From: Bifidobacterium myosotis
GTDB taxonomy: Bacteria > Actinomycetota > Actinomycetes > Actinomycetales > Bifidobacteriaceae
NCBI RefSeq assembly: GCF_002259745.1
Contig: NZ_MWWW01000005.1
Span: 60-64,059 of the forward strand
Direction: 5' to 3'
DNA: 64,000 bases
Of the stretch, positions 46,566 to 56,316 are shown piece after piece. The notes beneath the pieces were generated by a model that was not told the DNA's origin, did no database searches, and saw nothing but the letters and a program-made list of their open reading frames with translations. How positions within the stretch are numbered: position 1 is the first letter of the stretch; each line of letters begins with the position of its first letter. A program made the translations under genes and the position numbers.

Positions 46566-47549
46566 TCACGCAGTCATGCCGGTGAATGCGGCCTCGTTGA
46601 GCTTGTTCACATTGTCCTTCGGCTCGCCCTCGGTCTTGCCGGGCAGCGGCGGCTGCTTGCCGCGGGTACCCATGGCACGCGCGTCGAAGCCCTTGCCGAA
46701 GTGCTTCTCCAGACGGGATTGGATCACCATCAGGATGGAGGTGATGAGCAGGTACCAGAAGCAGGCCACCAGCAGCAGCGGAATCGGCTTGTAGATGCGG
46801 TTGGCGATGGCGTCCGTGGCGAACTGGAGCTCCAAGGTGAACGGCACGGCGGTGACCAGCGACGTGGTCTTGAGCATGCCGATGGTCTCGTTGCCGGTGG
46901 GCGGGATGATGATGCGCATGGCCTGTGGCAGCACGATGCGGCGCATGATGAGCGTGCGGCTCATACCCAAGGCCTTCGCGGCCTCGGTCTGGCCGGGGTC
47001 CACTGCCTCAAGGCCGGCGCGCACGATCTCGGACAGGTAGGCGGCCTCGTTCAGGGCCAGACCGATCCACGCCGCGTTGAAGGCGGTGACCACCTCGGAC
47101 GAGTCGATGCTCCAGAACTCGATGGAGGTGAACGGCACCCCGATGCTCAGCTTGGGGATGAGCACGGCGAACAGACCCCAGAAGATGAGCTGGGTGTACA
47201 CAGGCGTGCCGCGGAAGAACCAGATGAAGAACCAGCTGACGCCGCGCAGCACCGGGTTGATGGATTTGCGCATGATGGCGAGAATCACCGACAGGATGAT
47301 TGCGATCACCATCGAAATCACGGTGAGTACAAGAGTGTACTGGATGCCCCTGAGCACGTTCTCGTTGAACAGGTATTTCCAGACGATCGGCCACTCGAGC
47401 CGCGGGTTCGTGATCATGCCCTGGATGAGCATGGCCACGAGCAGCGCGACGATCACGGCGGCCACGATCGGACCGGGACGCTTGACCGGCAGCGCCTTGA
47501 TGCGGTTGGGGATATCCAGTCCCTCGCCGTCGACTTCTTTCTTCGCCAT
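46566..47549 (-). CDS. Polar amino-acid ABC transporter permease (HisM/GlnP type)
   Basis: A 327-residue permease. A Lys/Glu-rich head is followed by helix IVAAVIVALLVAMLIQGMI (about 29-48), then the His/Glu/Gln family permease domain with WFFIWFFRGTPVYTQLIFW and the EAA-like stretch GQTEAAKALGMSRTLIMRRIVLPQAMR. The C-terminal 40 residues are hydrophilic and unusual. Only one permease gene is present, so it should homodimerise with the GlnQ-type ATPase. Confidence 0.92.
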   Translation of the reverse strand: MAKKEVDGEGLDIPNRIKALPVKRPGPIVAAVIVALLVAMLIQGMITNPRLEWPIVWKYLFNENVLRGIQYTLVLTVISMVIAIILSVILAIMRKSINPVLRGVSWFFIWFFRGTPVYTQLIFWGLFAVLIPKLSIGVPFTSIEFWSIDSSEVVTAFNAAWIGLALNEAAYLSEIVRAGLEAVDPGQTEAAKALGMSRTLIMRRIVLPQAMRIIIPPTGNETIGMLKTTSLVTAVPFTLELQFATDAIANRIYKPIPLLLVACFWYLLITSILMVIQSRLEKHFGKGFDARAMGTRGKQPPLPGKTEGEPKDNVNKLNEAAFTGMTA

Positions 47550-47703
47550 TGTGTTCCTTTGCGATTGTTCGGTTTTCCGGGTCCCTCACCGGGTTGTGTC
47601 AGGGGCGTCAAAAAGCGTCTGAGGCGGGCGTGGCCACGACCGCGTGGTCCAGCTCACGCCCGCCGTCATTCCTTGCTCGCGTCGCTCGCCTACCGTCACG
47701 CCG

Positions 47704-48651
47704 TCACTCGGTGACGGGGTTGACCTCGGCCTTGGTCAGGGCACCGGACTCGACGCCCCAGTGCTTAAGGATCTTGCCGTAGGTGCCGTCGTCCATGAGC
47801 TTCTGCATGGCCTTCTGCACGGCCTCGGTGGTGGCGGAGTCGCCCTTCTTGATGGCGATGGCGTTCGGCACTGAGTCGAAGTCCTTGCCGAGCTGCTCAA
47901 GCTGGCCACCGGTCTGGGCAATCGCGTAGCCCACCACCGGGGAATCAGCGAAGAACACGTCGGCCTTGCCGGTCACCACGGCGGTGGTGGCGTCGGTCTG
48001 CTGCTTGGACGACTGGATGGTGATCTCCTCCTTGCCGTCCGCCTTGCACTGCTCAGCCGTCTTGTTGATGGCCTCCTCCTCGACGGTGCCGGTCTCCACG
48101 GCCACCTTGAGGCCGCACAGGTTGTTCTCGTCCACCTTGTTCGGGTTGCCCTTGGCCACGGCGTAGGCCATGCCGGAGGTGAAGTAGGAGACGAAGTCGA
48201 CCGAGTCCATGCGATCCTTGGTGATGGTGAAGGCCGCGATGCCGAGGTCGTACTTGGAGCCGACGGCCGGGATGATGGTATCGAAGTTGGAGGAGACCAC
48301 TTCGGTCTCGAGACCGAAGACGTTGCCCAGCGCGTGGGCGAGATCCATGTCGTAGCCGATCTGCGTCTTGCCGTCCGTGTCAAGGAACTCGGCCGGCGCG
48401 TAGGACGGGTTGGTGCCGATGGTCAGCTTGCCGTCCTTGGCCACGGATTCCGGCAGCAGCGCGGCGATGGCGTCGTCCTTCTTCACGGAGCTGACGTCGT
48501 AGCTGGTGATGGTCACGTCGGAATCGCCGGAACCGGAGACGGAGCCTCCGGCGGTGTCGGAACCGTCGGAGGTGCCGCAGGCGGCGGCGGACAGCAGCAT
48601 CGCGACACTCAGTGCCAGCGCGGCGGTGGCCTTCACATTCTTCAGTGACAT
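47704..48651 (-). CDS. Amino-acid-binding lipoprotein (family 3), copy 1
   Basis: A 315-residue family 3 solute-binding protein with lipobox SAAAC (C25). The ligand fold is clear: LTIGTNPSYAPAEFLDTDGKTQIGYDMDLAHALG and TKDRMDSVDFVSYFTSGMAYAV. It shares long stretches with the second binding protein just upstream. Transcribed before the permease; the ligand is probably glutamine or another polar amino acid, which cannot be settled from sequence. Confidence 0.92.
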   Translation of the reverse strand: MSLKNVKATAALALSVAMLLSAAACGTSDGSDTAGGSVSGSGDSDVTITSYDVSSVKKDDAIAALLPESVAKDGKLTIGTNPSYAPAEFLDTDGKTQIGYDMDLAHALGNVFGLETEVVSSNFDTIIPAVGSKYDLGIAAFTITKDRMDSVDFVSYFTSGMAYAVAKGNPNKVDENNLCGLKVAVETGTVEEEAINKTAEQCKADGKEEITIQSSKQQTDATTAVVTGKADVFFADSPVVGYAIAQTGGQLEQLGKDFDSVPNAIAIKKGDSATTEAVQKAMQKLMDDGTYGKILKHWGVESGALTKAEVNPVTE

Positions 48652-48804
48652 GGAATCATCCTCTCTGTTCTCTCGGGCGCGACGGAATGAGCATCAGTCA
48701 CTCTGATTCCGCCGATAATTCACCCAATATACAGTGAGGGACGATATCCCCGCGATGCTACGAGCGCGTTAAGGAAACGCTTGGCCTTGACGCGGCCGCT
48801 GCGC

Positions 48805-49767
48805 TCACTCCTCGATGGCCGGGTTGATTTCGGCCTTATCGATCGCGCCCGAGGAGACGCCCCACGTATCGAGGATCTTCTGGTACGTGCCGTCGTCCAT
48901 GAGCTTCTGCATGGCCTTCTGCACTGCTTCGGCGGTCTGGGTGTCGCCCTTCTTGATGGCCACGGCCTCCGGGGTCACGCCGGTGTCGTCGCCGAGCGCC
49001 TCCAGCGTGTCACCGGTCTGTTCGATGGCGTAGCCTGCCACCGGGGAGTCGGCGTAGAAGATGGACGCCTTGCCGGACGCAACGGCGGTCGTCACATCGG
49101 TCTGCAGCTTGGACGACTGAATCTCGATCTCGTCCTTGCCGTCCGCCTTGCACTGTTCGTTGGCCTTGTTGACTTCCTCCTCCTGCGTGGTGCCGGTCTG
49201 TACGGCCACCTTGACGCCGCACAGGTTGGAGGTGTCAACCTTTTCCGGGTTGCCCTTCTTGGTGACCCAGGTGGAACCGGCCTTGAAGTAGGTCACGAAG
49301 TCCACGGCGTCCATGCGCTCCTTGGTCACGGTGAAGGAGGAGATGCCCAGATCGTACTTGGAACCAACGGACGGGATGATGGAATCGAAGGTGGAGGAGA
49401 CCGTTTCCTCCTTGAGGCCGAACACGGCGGCCAGCGCCTTGGAAAGATCGACATCGAAGCCGATCGGGGTCTTGCCGTCCTCGGCGAAGAACTCGGCCGG
49501 GGCGTATGAGGTATCGGTGCCGACGGTGAGCGTGCCGTCCTTGGTCACGGATTCCGGCAGCAGCGCGGCGATGGCGTCGTCCTTCTTGATACCGCTGGTG
49601 TCGAAGCCTTGCGTGCTGCTGGATGACGTGGTGGAACCATCGCTGGACGAGCCGCTGTCGGTGGCGGTGTTGGAGCCGTCGGTGGTACCGCATGCGGCGA
49701 TGGCGATGAGCATTGCCGCGCTCAGCGTGGCGGCGGCGATGGATTGCATTCCCTTGCTTAGAGACAT
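48805..49767 (-). CDS. Amino-acid-binding lipoprotein (family 3), copy 2
   Basis: A 320-residue paralogue with lipobox AIAAC (C26), then a Ser/Thr/Asp/Gly linker (about 27-55) and the ligand domain beginning LTVGTDTSYAPAEFFAEDGKTPIGFDVDLSKAL. The start at 49767 is chosen because AGAGGAAATCC precedes it; an ATG six codons upstream contains that site inside the coding frame. The pair suggests tandem duplication, with the two proteins feeding one permease and widening ligand range. Confidence 0.92.
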   Translation of the reverse strand: MSLSKGMQSIAAATLSAAMLIAIAACGTTDGSNTATDSGSSSDGSTTSSSSTQGFDTSGIKKDDAIAALLPESVTKDGTLTVGTDTSYAPAEFFAEDGKTPIGFDVDLSKALAAVFGLKEETVSSTFDSIIPSVGSKYDLGISSFTVTKERMDAVDFVTYFKAGSTWVTKKGNPEKVDTSNLCGVKVAVQTGTTQEEEVNKANEQCKADGKDEIEIQSSKLQTDVTTAVASGKASIFYADSPVAGYAIEQTGDTLEALGDDTGVTPEAVAIKKGDTQTAEAVQKAMQKLMDDGTYQKILDTWGVSSGAIDKAEINPAIEE

Positions 49768-49929
49768 TGGATTTCCTCTCTCCATTTAGTGTCGATCGGG
49801 CGGGTATATTTCCCGACTAATCGGCGAGAGTAGGGTCGCAATGCTACAGGGTGGTTAATACTGCGGAATATTGCTCACGTTGTGGACAACCGCAGCAAGC
49901 GTCGCCAGAGGCACTGGCTGAAACTGCCA

Positions 49930-50406
49930 CTAGTGCCGCATGTTGGCGTAGCGCATGGCACGCAGGGCCTCGCGCTTGTCCTGCTCCTCACGCAGGGCCT
50001 GGCGCTTGTCGAATTCCTTCTTGCCTCGCGCCAGTGCGATCTCCGCCTTGACGCGACCATCCTTGAAATACAGGCTCAGCGGCACGATCGTGTATCCCTT
50101 GGCCTCGATGCCGCGCGACAGCTTGGCGATCTGCTGACGGTGCAGCAGCAGCTTGCGCTTGCGCTTGGGGGCGTGGTTGTTCCACGTACCGTTGAGGTAT
50201 TCGGGAATGTTGGCGCCCTCCAGCCACATCTCGCCGCGACGGTCGATGGACACGAACGCCTCGGCCAGCGAAGCGCGCCCCTCGCGCAGGGACTTGACCT
50301 CGGTGCCGGTCAACGCCAATCCCGCCTCGTACTTGTCTTCGATGGCATAGTCATGACGGGCCTTCTTGTTCTGCACGATCAGCTTGGTACCGGTCTCCTT
50401 GGCCAT
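49930..50406 (-). CDS. smpB: SsrA-binding protein
   Basis: A 158-residue tmRNA partner needed to rescue stalled ribosomes. Conserved blocks [26 protein letters not shown] and [19 protein letters not shown] (here [17 protein letters not shown]), and the basic tail [21 protein letters not shown], are typical. It lies downstream of ftsX and a CHAP hydrolase, the usual actinobacterial order. No ssrA gene was found in the window. Confidence 0.96.
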   Translation of the reverse strand: MAKETGTKLIVQNKKARHDYAIEDKYEAGLALTGTEVKSLREGRASLAEAFVSIDRRGEMWLEGANIPEYLNGTWNNHAPKRKRKLLLHRQQIAKLSRGIEAKGYTIVPLSLYFKDGRVKAEIALARGKKEFDKRQALREEQDKREALRAMRYANMRH

Positions 50407-50493
50407 GGGTCTCCTCCTTCCGCGAGGTCATACAGCAGTGCGCGATATGCGCGCAATCACAGCGCAACAGAACAGAATATCACAGATACGAAT

Positions 50494-50590
50494 TTGGCTC
50501 CCCTTCCAGCGAAAGGAGAGCCAAACTACTGAGCCATAGAGCCGTCCGTACCCATGCAACTCCCCCTCGAAAAGGAAGGAGGGAAGTCAC
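50494..50590. repeat. GGCTCCCC-type hairpins between the CHAP gene and smpB
   Basis: TTGGCTCCCCTT...AAGGAGAGCCAA at 50494-50524 is a perfect-ended stem; a second CTCCCCCTC...AAGGAGGGAAG element lies at 50560-50586. They follow the CHAP gene on the minus strand and can terminate it. Confidence 0.7.
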
Positions 50591-50603
50591 TTCAGCGAAT
50601 CAA

Positions 50604-51944
50604 TCAGTGCACGAACCAGTACGCGCCGGTGTTGGTGAGGACTCGGGTGTTGGTGTTGAACGGGCCGGCGAGGGCGTTCATCTCGGAGATCATGAACGTG
50701 CCGTCGCCGTAGACGGCCTCGACCACGGCCACATGGCCGTAGGTGCCGTCGGCGCCATCCTGGCCGGGCATGAAGGACAGGGCCGCGCCGACCTCGGGGT
50801 TGTGGTCCACGCGCAGGCCGTAGGAGGGGGCGGTACGCCACCAGTCACCGCCGTTGCCCAAGTAGGACGGCGTGCTGATGCCCATCTGCTTGCGGCGATC
50901 GTACGCCCACCATGTGCACTGGCCGGCCACGTAGGCGTTGCCGTAATCACCGTTGGACGTGCCCTGGCCACCGCTGGAGCCGCCGGACGGCGACGACGGG
51001 GTCGAAGGCGCCGGCGTGGGGTTGGACGGCACGCTCGTGGAGCCCTGGATGCCCGGGTCCACCTTGTTGGCGGCGTCGGCCTGTTCCTTCTGGTACTGGC
51101 GGTTGTAGGCGTCCACCTGCGAGGCGATGAGCACGGTCTGCGCGGCCTGCTTGGCGGATTCGGAATCAAGACTTTCGACCTGCGCGGCCAGCTCGTTGCG
51201 CTTGGCCTCGCCCTCCTGACGCAACTTGTCGAGCGCGTCACGCTTGGCCTGCGCGTCCTCGGCGGCGGTCTGCGCGGAGGCGGCCTTCTCATCGGCGGCG
51301 GTCTTCAGCGCGGAAATCTGCTTCTCGATGGCGGCGAGGCGCTCGCTGCGGTTCATCGACGTGTTCAGCGTGGTGGCCGCCGACGAGGCCGCGTTGGCCT
51401 CATTGCGGGACAGCGCGTCACGCGACTGCATCGAATTGACGAAATCCTGCGTGCTGGTGGCACCGGTGACCACGCTCATCACATCGGAGGCGTCCGAACC
51501 GTGCATCTCCTGACGGGCCAGCTGTGCCACGGCGGCGTGCGCGTCGTCATAGTCCTTGCCGGTCTGCTCGATCTGCTGCTCGAGGGTGTCCTTGTCCTTC
51601 TGGGCCGCCTTGAGACGTTCGGCTGCGGCATCGGCCTCGTCCTGCGCGGCTGCGGCGGCTTCATTGGCCGCGGTCACCTTGGCTTGGGCGGCGACGATCT
51701 TGTTGTTGGTCAGGTCGTCCAGCTCGAGGATCTTATCGGCCAGTTCCTGATTGACGCCGGCCAGCTGCTGCTTGAGCTCGGCCTCGCGCTGCACCGATGC
51801 GGCGTGCTGGTTCTGCGCGTTGACCAGATCGGAATAGGTGTCCGCCTGGGCGGACTGGGCCGGGGCAAACGCCAAACCGGTCACGCAGGCGGCGACGGCC
51901 ACGAGCGTTGCCAATGCGGGCTTGATCACATGCGCCTTCGTCAT
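50604..51944 (-). CDS. Secreted CHAP-domain peptidoglycan hydrolase with coiled coil (PcsB-like)
   Basis: A 446-residue exported protein. A signal peptide (ALATLVAVAACVTGLAFAPAQSAQA) is followed by a long Ala/Glu/Gln/Lys-rich coiled coil (about 36-285) and, after a Pro/Ser/Gly linker, a CHAP domain with catalytic cysteine C343 in GQCTWWAYDRR and histidine H404 in YGHVAVVE. Coiled coil plus CHAP is the architecture of PcsB-type hydrolases activated by FtsEX; ftsX and ftsE lie directly upstream. The start at 51944 follows AAAGGAACATATT; a longer frame to 52025 has no signal-like start. It should cut septal peptidoglycan during division. Confidence 0.9.
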   Translation of the reverse strand: MTKAHVIKPALATLVAVAACVTGLAFAPAQSAQADTYSDLVNAQNQHAASVQREAELKQQLAGVNQELADKILELDDLTNNKIVAAQAKVTAANEAAAAAQDEADAAAERLKAAQKDKDTLEQQIEQTGKDYDDAHAAVAQLARQEMHGSDASDVMSVVTGATSTQDFVNSMQSRDALSRNEANAASSAATTLNTSMNRSERLAAIEKQISALKTAADEKAASAQTAAEDAQAKRDALDKLRQEGEAKRNELAAQVESLDSESAKQAAQTVLIASQVDAYNRQYQKEQADAANKVDPGIQGSTSVPSNPTPAPSTPSSPSGGSSGGQGTSNGDYGNAYVAGQCTWWAYDRRKQMGISTPSYLGNGGDWWRTAPSYGLRVDHNPEVGAALSFMPGQDGADGTYGHVAVVEAVYGDGTFMISEMNALAGPFNTNTRVLTNTGAYWFVH

Positions 51945-52044
51945 GGGCAATATGTTCCTTTCGTCGCAGTTAATCCCCCACCGTAACACGTCAGTCTGGA
52001 TAAACATGCTCGCAGGGTGTGGCACGGATGTGACGTATATCCAA

Positions 52045-52968
52045 TTACGCCCTGAGGTAACGCCTCAGGGAGATGGTCGAGGCGATGACCGAAAGCAGTA
52101 TCGCGCCCAGAACCAGTCCGGGTGAGATCATGAGCACGGTCATCTGGTTCACATACGGAATCCATGTGACCGACTTCGCCAGCCAACCGGTGATGAATAC
52201 GCGCACGATCACCGACAGCATCAGGCAGGACAGCACCGAACCGAGCAGCGAGGCGATCGCGCCTTCAAGGATGAACGGCAGACGAATCGTCCAGTTCGAG
52301 GCGCCCACATACCGCATGATCTCGGTCTCGGTGCGTCTGGACGCGGCGGACATGCGAATCGTGGTGCCGGTCAGCAGGATGGCCACCAGCACCATCACGC
52401 CGGCAAGCACGGCCGTGACCGCGGTGGCCCGGTTGAGCACGGCGAACACCGGTTCGAAGATCTGCCGCTGGTCGGTCACGTCCTCGACGCCCTCCTTGCC
52501 GGAGAGCACTTCGGCCACCACCTGGTATTTGGTGGGGTCCTTGAGCTTGAGCCACAGCGAATCCTGCATGTCATCGGCCGTCAGGGTGCGGCCTTGGAAC
52601 TCACCGTTCGGGTATTGCTTGGTGAAGGTGTTGTCGTAGAAGTCCTGCTTGCTCACGTACGTAATCTTGGAGACGGTGTCGTTGAGCTCGTCGCGGATGG
52701 TTTTCTGCAGGGCGGTGATCTCGCTGGCCGTCGGCGACTTGCCGGAGGCGCAGTTGGCCGATTGGCTGGTGCCGTCAGGGCACAGCCAGACCACCACCTC
52801 CACCTTGTCGTACCAATCGCCCTTGGCCTTGGTGATCTGTGCCTGGGTCAGCACGGAGGCGCCGATGAACAGGAAGGAGATGAAGGTGACCAGCATCAGC
52901 GACAGCAGCATGGACAGGTTGCGACGCAGGTTGGTCCAGGTTTCGGACAGAATGAATCGCGCGCGCAT
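52045..52968 (-). CDS. ftsX: Cell-division ABC permease FtsX
   Basis: A 307-residue permease. The N-terminal cytoplasmic segment FILSETWTNLRRN leads to helix one (LSMLLSLMLVTFISFLFIGASV), an extracellular domain (about 45-185) and three more helices, the FtsX topology. The ATG at 52968 shares its first base with the last base of the ftsE TGA, and GGAGGTCAAG is its ribosome site. With FtsE it activates a cell-wall hydrolase across the membrane; the CHAP protein gene 100 bases downstream is the likely partner. Confidence 0.94.
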   Translation of the reverse strand: MRARFILSETWTNLRRNLSMLLSLMLVTFISFLFIGASVLTQAQITKAKGDWYDKVEVVVWLCPDGTSQSANCASGKSPTASEITALQKTIRDELNDTVSKITYVSKQDFYDNTFTKQYPNGEFQGRTLTADDMQDSLWLKLKDPTKYQVVAEVLSGKEGVEDVTDQRQIFEPVFAVLNRATAVTAVLAGVMVLVAILLTGTTIRMSAASRRTETEIMRYVGASNWTIRLPFILEGAIASLLGSVLSCLMLSVIVRVFITGWLAKSVTWIPYVNQMTVLMISPGLVLGAILLSVIASTISLRRYLRA

Positions 52969-54566
52969 CACTTGACCTCCGTATCATGCTTGGGTTCTTG
53001 CTGATCATGCCGGTCATGCCGGTCATCCGTGGCGGTCACCGAAGCGTCGGCCCCGGCATCGAGCTTGGCATCGGCCTCGGCGGACGAGGAGCGGGATGGG
53101 GACTGGCCGCGATGTGCGTGCCGGCCGACGCGACGCTGCCCCGCTGCGGGCGGGGCCGGAGGCGCGGGCGGAGCCGGCGGGGCCAGCGGTGTGCTGTCAT
53201 CGGCAGCTTTGTCGGAGTCGGAGGTGCCGGAGTCCGTGCCATGCTCGTCCGTCCGGGCTGATTGGTCATCCGCCCCGGCATCACGGGACTTCGCCAGCGC
53301 GGCCGCCCAGCCGCGTGCAGGACGAGCGTCGCCGGAGCCGTTCGACCGGCCGGAATCATGGATTTCCGTCGCGGAATCATCGGCAGCATCATCGCCGGAG
53401 GCCACGGCGACCGGATCGAAGGTCTGCGTCTCTTCGAGCGAATCGGCGTCGTTCTCGGCGACGGACTGATGCGCGGAAGACGGACGGTCGGCGTCATTCC
53501 CGGTAGAGGAACCGCCGCGACCGGCATGATCGGCGGAATCGGTCGGTTCGCCGGTCCGGTTGCCCGATGCGGGGGCCGGCGCAGAAGCCGTCTTGCCGTC
53601 AGTCTGACCGGACGCGTGATCGTCCGACTGACCATCCGTGTGACCGGACTGCTGATCAAGCGGCAGTCCCTTGCCCCACGTCAGCGTGTCCTCCAGCGGA
53701 GCGAAGGTCTCGCCGTAACGGCCGGTGCGACCGGAGTGCACGGAATTGGCGAGACGGGCGATGCCGGCGGACGGACCTTCCTCCTGGGCCAGCGACTTGT
53801 CCGACTCGAACGAGGCGGGCAGGATATGGGAGGCCTGTTCGGAACGAGCCTCGACCTCGGCGTCCGGGAAGTACAGGGCGGAATCATAGGAACCGTTGGC
53901 CTCGTCGCGCACGATCTTGCCATTGTGCAGCTCGACCACGCGCTTACGCATCGAGTTGACGATCTCCTCGTTATGCGTCGCCATGACGATGGTGGTGCCG
54001 GTGCGGTTGATCGCGTCCAGCACCTCCATGATGCCCAGCGACGTGGTGGGGTCGAGGTTTCCGGTGGGTTCGTCGGCCAGCAGAATCTGCGGATGGTTCA
54101 CATAGGCGCGGGCGATGGCCACGCGCTGCTGCTCGCCGCCGGACAGCTCGTGCGGGTAGTTCCGCTCCTTGCCGGTGAGTCCCACCGTATCGAGCACCTT
54201 AGGCACCAGCGACTTGATGGTGGAGCGGCGTGTGCCGATCACCTCAAGGGCGAACGCCACGTTCTCCCATACGGTTTTGTTGTTGAGCAGTTTGTAGTCC
54301 TGGAACACGAAGCCCAACGTACGGCGGTAATGCGGCACCTGACGGTTCGGGATGCGGCGCAGATCGTTGCCCGCCACGCGGATCTCGCCGCTGGTGGCCT
54401 CCTCCTCGCGCAGGAGCAGGCTCAGCAACGTGGTCTTGCCTGACCCGGAGGCACCCACCAGAAACACGAAGTCACCGCGCTCGATGTCGAGGTTGATGCC
54501 GTCGAGCGCGGGACGGGTGCCCCTGGGATAGATCTTGGATACATCCTCCAGTGAGATCAGTGCCAT
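52968..54566 (-). CDS. ftsE: Cell-division ATPase FtsE with a 300-residue C-terminal extension
   Basis: Residues 1-228 are a normal FtsE ATPase (Walker A VGASGSGKTT, signature LSGGEQQR, Walker B LLADEPTGNLDPTTS, H-loop MATHNEEIV). Typical FtsE stops near 225-235 residues; here the frame continues to 532. The tail is hydrophilic and low-complexity: Asp/Ser/Thr/Gly-rich with repeated TDGQ/TDGK, AASGDDAADD and a PPAPPAPPAPPA run, then a basic-acidic end. The start is MALISLEDVSKIYPRGTRPA. It is coupled to ftsX by a one-base overlap. Confidence 0.93.
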   Translation of the reverse strand: MALISLEDVSKIYPRGTRPALDGINLDIERGDFVFLVGASGSGKTTLLSLLLREEEATSGEIRVAGNDLRRIPNRQVPHYRRTLGFVFQDYKLLNNKTVWENVAFALEVIGTRRSTIKSLVPKVLDTVGLTGKERNYPHELSGGEQQRVAIARAYVNHPQILLADEPTGNLDPTTSLGIMEVLDAINRTGTTIVMATHNEEIVNSMRKRVVELHNGKIVRDEANGSYDSALYFPDAEVEARSEQASHILPASFESDKSLAQEEGPSAGIARLANSVHSGRTGRYGETFAPLEDTLTWGKGLPLDQQSGHTDGQSDDHASGQTDGKTASAPAPASGNRTGEPTDSADHAGRGGSSTGNDADRPSSAHQSVAENDADSLEETQTFDPVAVASGDDAADDSATEIHDSGRSNGSGDARPARGWAAALAKSRDAGADDQSARTDEHGTDSGTSDSDKAADDSTPLAPPAPPAPPAPPAAGQRRVGRHAHRGQSPSRSSSAEADAKLDAGADASVTATDDRHDRHDQQEPKHDTEVK

Positions 54567-54679
54567 ATCCGTTTCCTTTGGTGCAGTGCTGGTGCAGTGT
54601 TGAGGTTTGTGATTGCGACCGTATGTTCGCCGTATGTTCGGGCGGCTGTCGGAATTCCCCTTCAGCCGGTCGCGCTGGG

Positions 54680-54856
54680 GCGGGCTTCCCTCCCCTAGTC
54701 GCTTTGGAGCTGGTCCTTATTAGTCTGTCGCAGCCGGCTCCCCTCAGTCCGCTTCGCAGACAGCTCCCCTCAGGGAGGGGAGCCTTGGAGTTGGGAGATT
54801 CGCGTTGGGCTCCCCTCAGGCCGCCGCACGGCCAGCTCCCCTCAGAGAGAGAAGCC
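54680..54856. repeat. Cluster of GGCTCCCCT-type elements between ftsE and prfB
   Basis: At least two elements: 54736-54784 with inner GTCCGC...GCAGAC and 54808-54855 with GCCGC...GGCC, plus a decayed copy around 54683-54700. They fill much of the 311-base gap and lie after prfB on the minus strand, where they would terminate its message. Confidence 0.75.
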
Positions 54857-54877
54857 TAAGGGTTGGGGGCTTGGGGA

Positions 54878-55999
54878 CTACTCTTCTGTGGCTTCGCGGC
54901 GCTGCTCGTGACGCCAGCGGATGCCGGCCTCAATGAAGCCGTTGATGTCGCCGTCGAACACGGCCTGGGTCTGGCTGGTCTCGTAGCCGGTGCGCAGATC
55001 CTTGACCATCTGATACGGGTGGAGCACGTAGGAGCGCATCTGGTCACCCCAGCTGGCCTTGATGTCGCCGGCGAGCTCCTTCTTCTTCTTGGCCTCCTCC
55101 TCGTGGCGCAGCACGAGCAGTCGGGACTGGAGCACGGCCATGGCGGAGGCGCGGTTCTGAATCTGGGAACGCTCATCCTGCATGGTCACCACGATGCCGG
55201 TGGGCAAGTGGGTGATGCGCACGGCCGAGTACGTGGTGTTCACGCCCTGACCGCCGGGGCCGGAGGAGCAGTAGGTGTCCACGCGGATGTCGGTGTCCGG
55301 AATGTCGATGTGATCGGTGGCCTCGACCAGCGGCACCACCTCGACGGCGGCGAAGCTGGTCTGGCGGCGGCCCTGGTTGTCGAACGGGGAGATGCGCACC
55401 AGACGGTGGGTGCCGCCTTCCACCGACAGTCGACCATAGGCGTAGGGCGCGTCCACCTGGAAGGTGGCGGACTTGATGCCCGCCTCCTCGGCATAGGAGG
55501 TGTCCATGACCTTGGCCTTGAAGCCGTTGCGCTCGCAGTAGCGCAGGTACATGCGCAGCAGCATCTGCGCGAAGTCGGCCGCGTCCACGCCGCCGGCGCC
55601 GGAGCGGATGGTCACCACTGCGGAACGCTCGTCGTATTCACCGTCGAGCAGGGTCTGGATCTCCATGGATTCGAGGTCCTTCTGAATCGAGCCGATCTCG
55701 GTCTTGGCCTCTTCCAGGGATTCCTGGTCGTCCTCCTCACGGCCGAGCTCCACAAGCGTCTCCACGTCGTCGATGCGCTGGGAGGCCGATTCGAGACGCT
55801 TGAGCTGGGATTCGGCTGCGGAAAGCTTGCTCGTAACCTTCTGAGCGTTGTCCGGGTCGTCCCACAGGCCAGGGGCGGCCGCCTGGGCTTCCAGATCCTT
55901 GATTTCGGACTTGAGTCGGTCCACGTCCAACGCCTTGGCGATGGAATCGTATTTGGCGCGGGCTTCGCCGATCGCCTGGGAATAGTCGAATTCTGCCAT
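54878..55999 (-). CDS. prfB: Peptide chain release factor 2
   Basis: A 373-residue RF2 that recognises UGA and UAA. The codon-recognition tripeptide SPF is in [11 protein letters not shown] and the peptidyl-tRNA hydrolysis motif GGQ is in [10 protein letters not shown]. The N-terminus [22 protein letters not shown] reads through without an in-frame UGA, so the programmed frameshift of many bacterial prfB genes is absent, as in actinobacteria. It precedes ftsE and ftsX on the same strand in the conserved actinobacterial order. Confidence 0.96.
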   Translation of the reverse strand: MAEFDYSQAIGEARAKYDSIAKALDVDRLKSEIKDLEAQAAAPGLWDDPDNAQKVTSKLSAAESQLKRLESASQRIDDVETLVELGREEDDQESLEEAKTEIGSIQKDLESMEIQTLLDGEYDERSAVVTIRSGAGGVDAADFAQMLLRMYLRYCERNGFKAKVMDTSYAEEAGIKSATFQVDAPYAYGRLSVEGGTHRLVRISPFDNQGRRQTSFAAVEVVPLVEATDHIDIPDTDIRVDTYCSSGPGGQGVNTTYSAVRITHLPTGIVVTMQDERSQIQNRASAMAVLQSRLLVLRHEEEAKKKKELAGDIKASWGDQMRSYVLHPYQMVKDLRTGYETSQTQAVFDGDINGFIEAGIRWRHEQRREATEE

Positions 56000-56316
56000 C
56001 GTTCTTTACCTTACTGTTCGTTCTTGGAAATACCTGTGGATGCCACGTCGTTGTTGACGGCCTGCACACATTCCGTTGGCCCGCCGGGGATTCCGCGCCT
56101 CGCTTGTTCGCCGTCCGGTTCCTTGGACCGGTACGGCCCGGGCGGATTGCCGCATCCGCCCACCGCTCCGACGCGATTGCCGGTAGCCGTCCCACGGTCT
56201 GGATGTCCGCCGATTTCGGACCGCCACTTCCGATTGCGCCGATTGGCTGGAAACGGACGGGATTGGTCTGCGGCATCAGACGTGCTCAACCGTGGGCACG
56301 GTGTGTGCAGGCAGCG
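56000..56316. other. 317-base gene-free stretch upstream of prfB
   Basis: No gene, repeat or strong hairpin was recognised. AAGGTAAAGAACG directly before the prfB ATG is its ribosome site. The rest is GC-rich sequence without an assignable feature. Confidence 0.5.

Noticed and set aside
49800..50600. tmRNA gene next to smpB
   Set aside because: No tRNA-like ends or tag reading frame were found in the gaps around smpB.
54878..55999. Programmed frameshift in prfB
   Set aside because: The N-terminal region is in one open frame with no in-frame UGA near codon 25.
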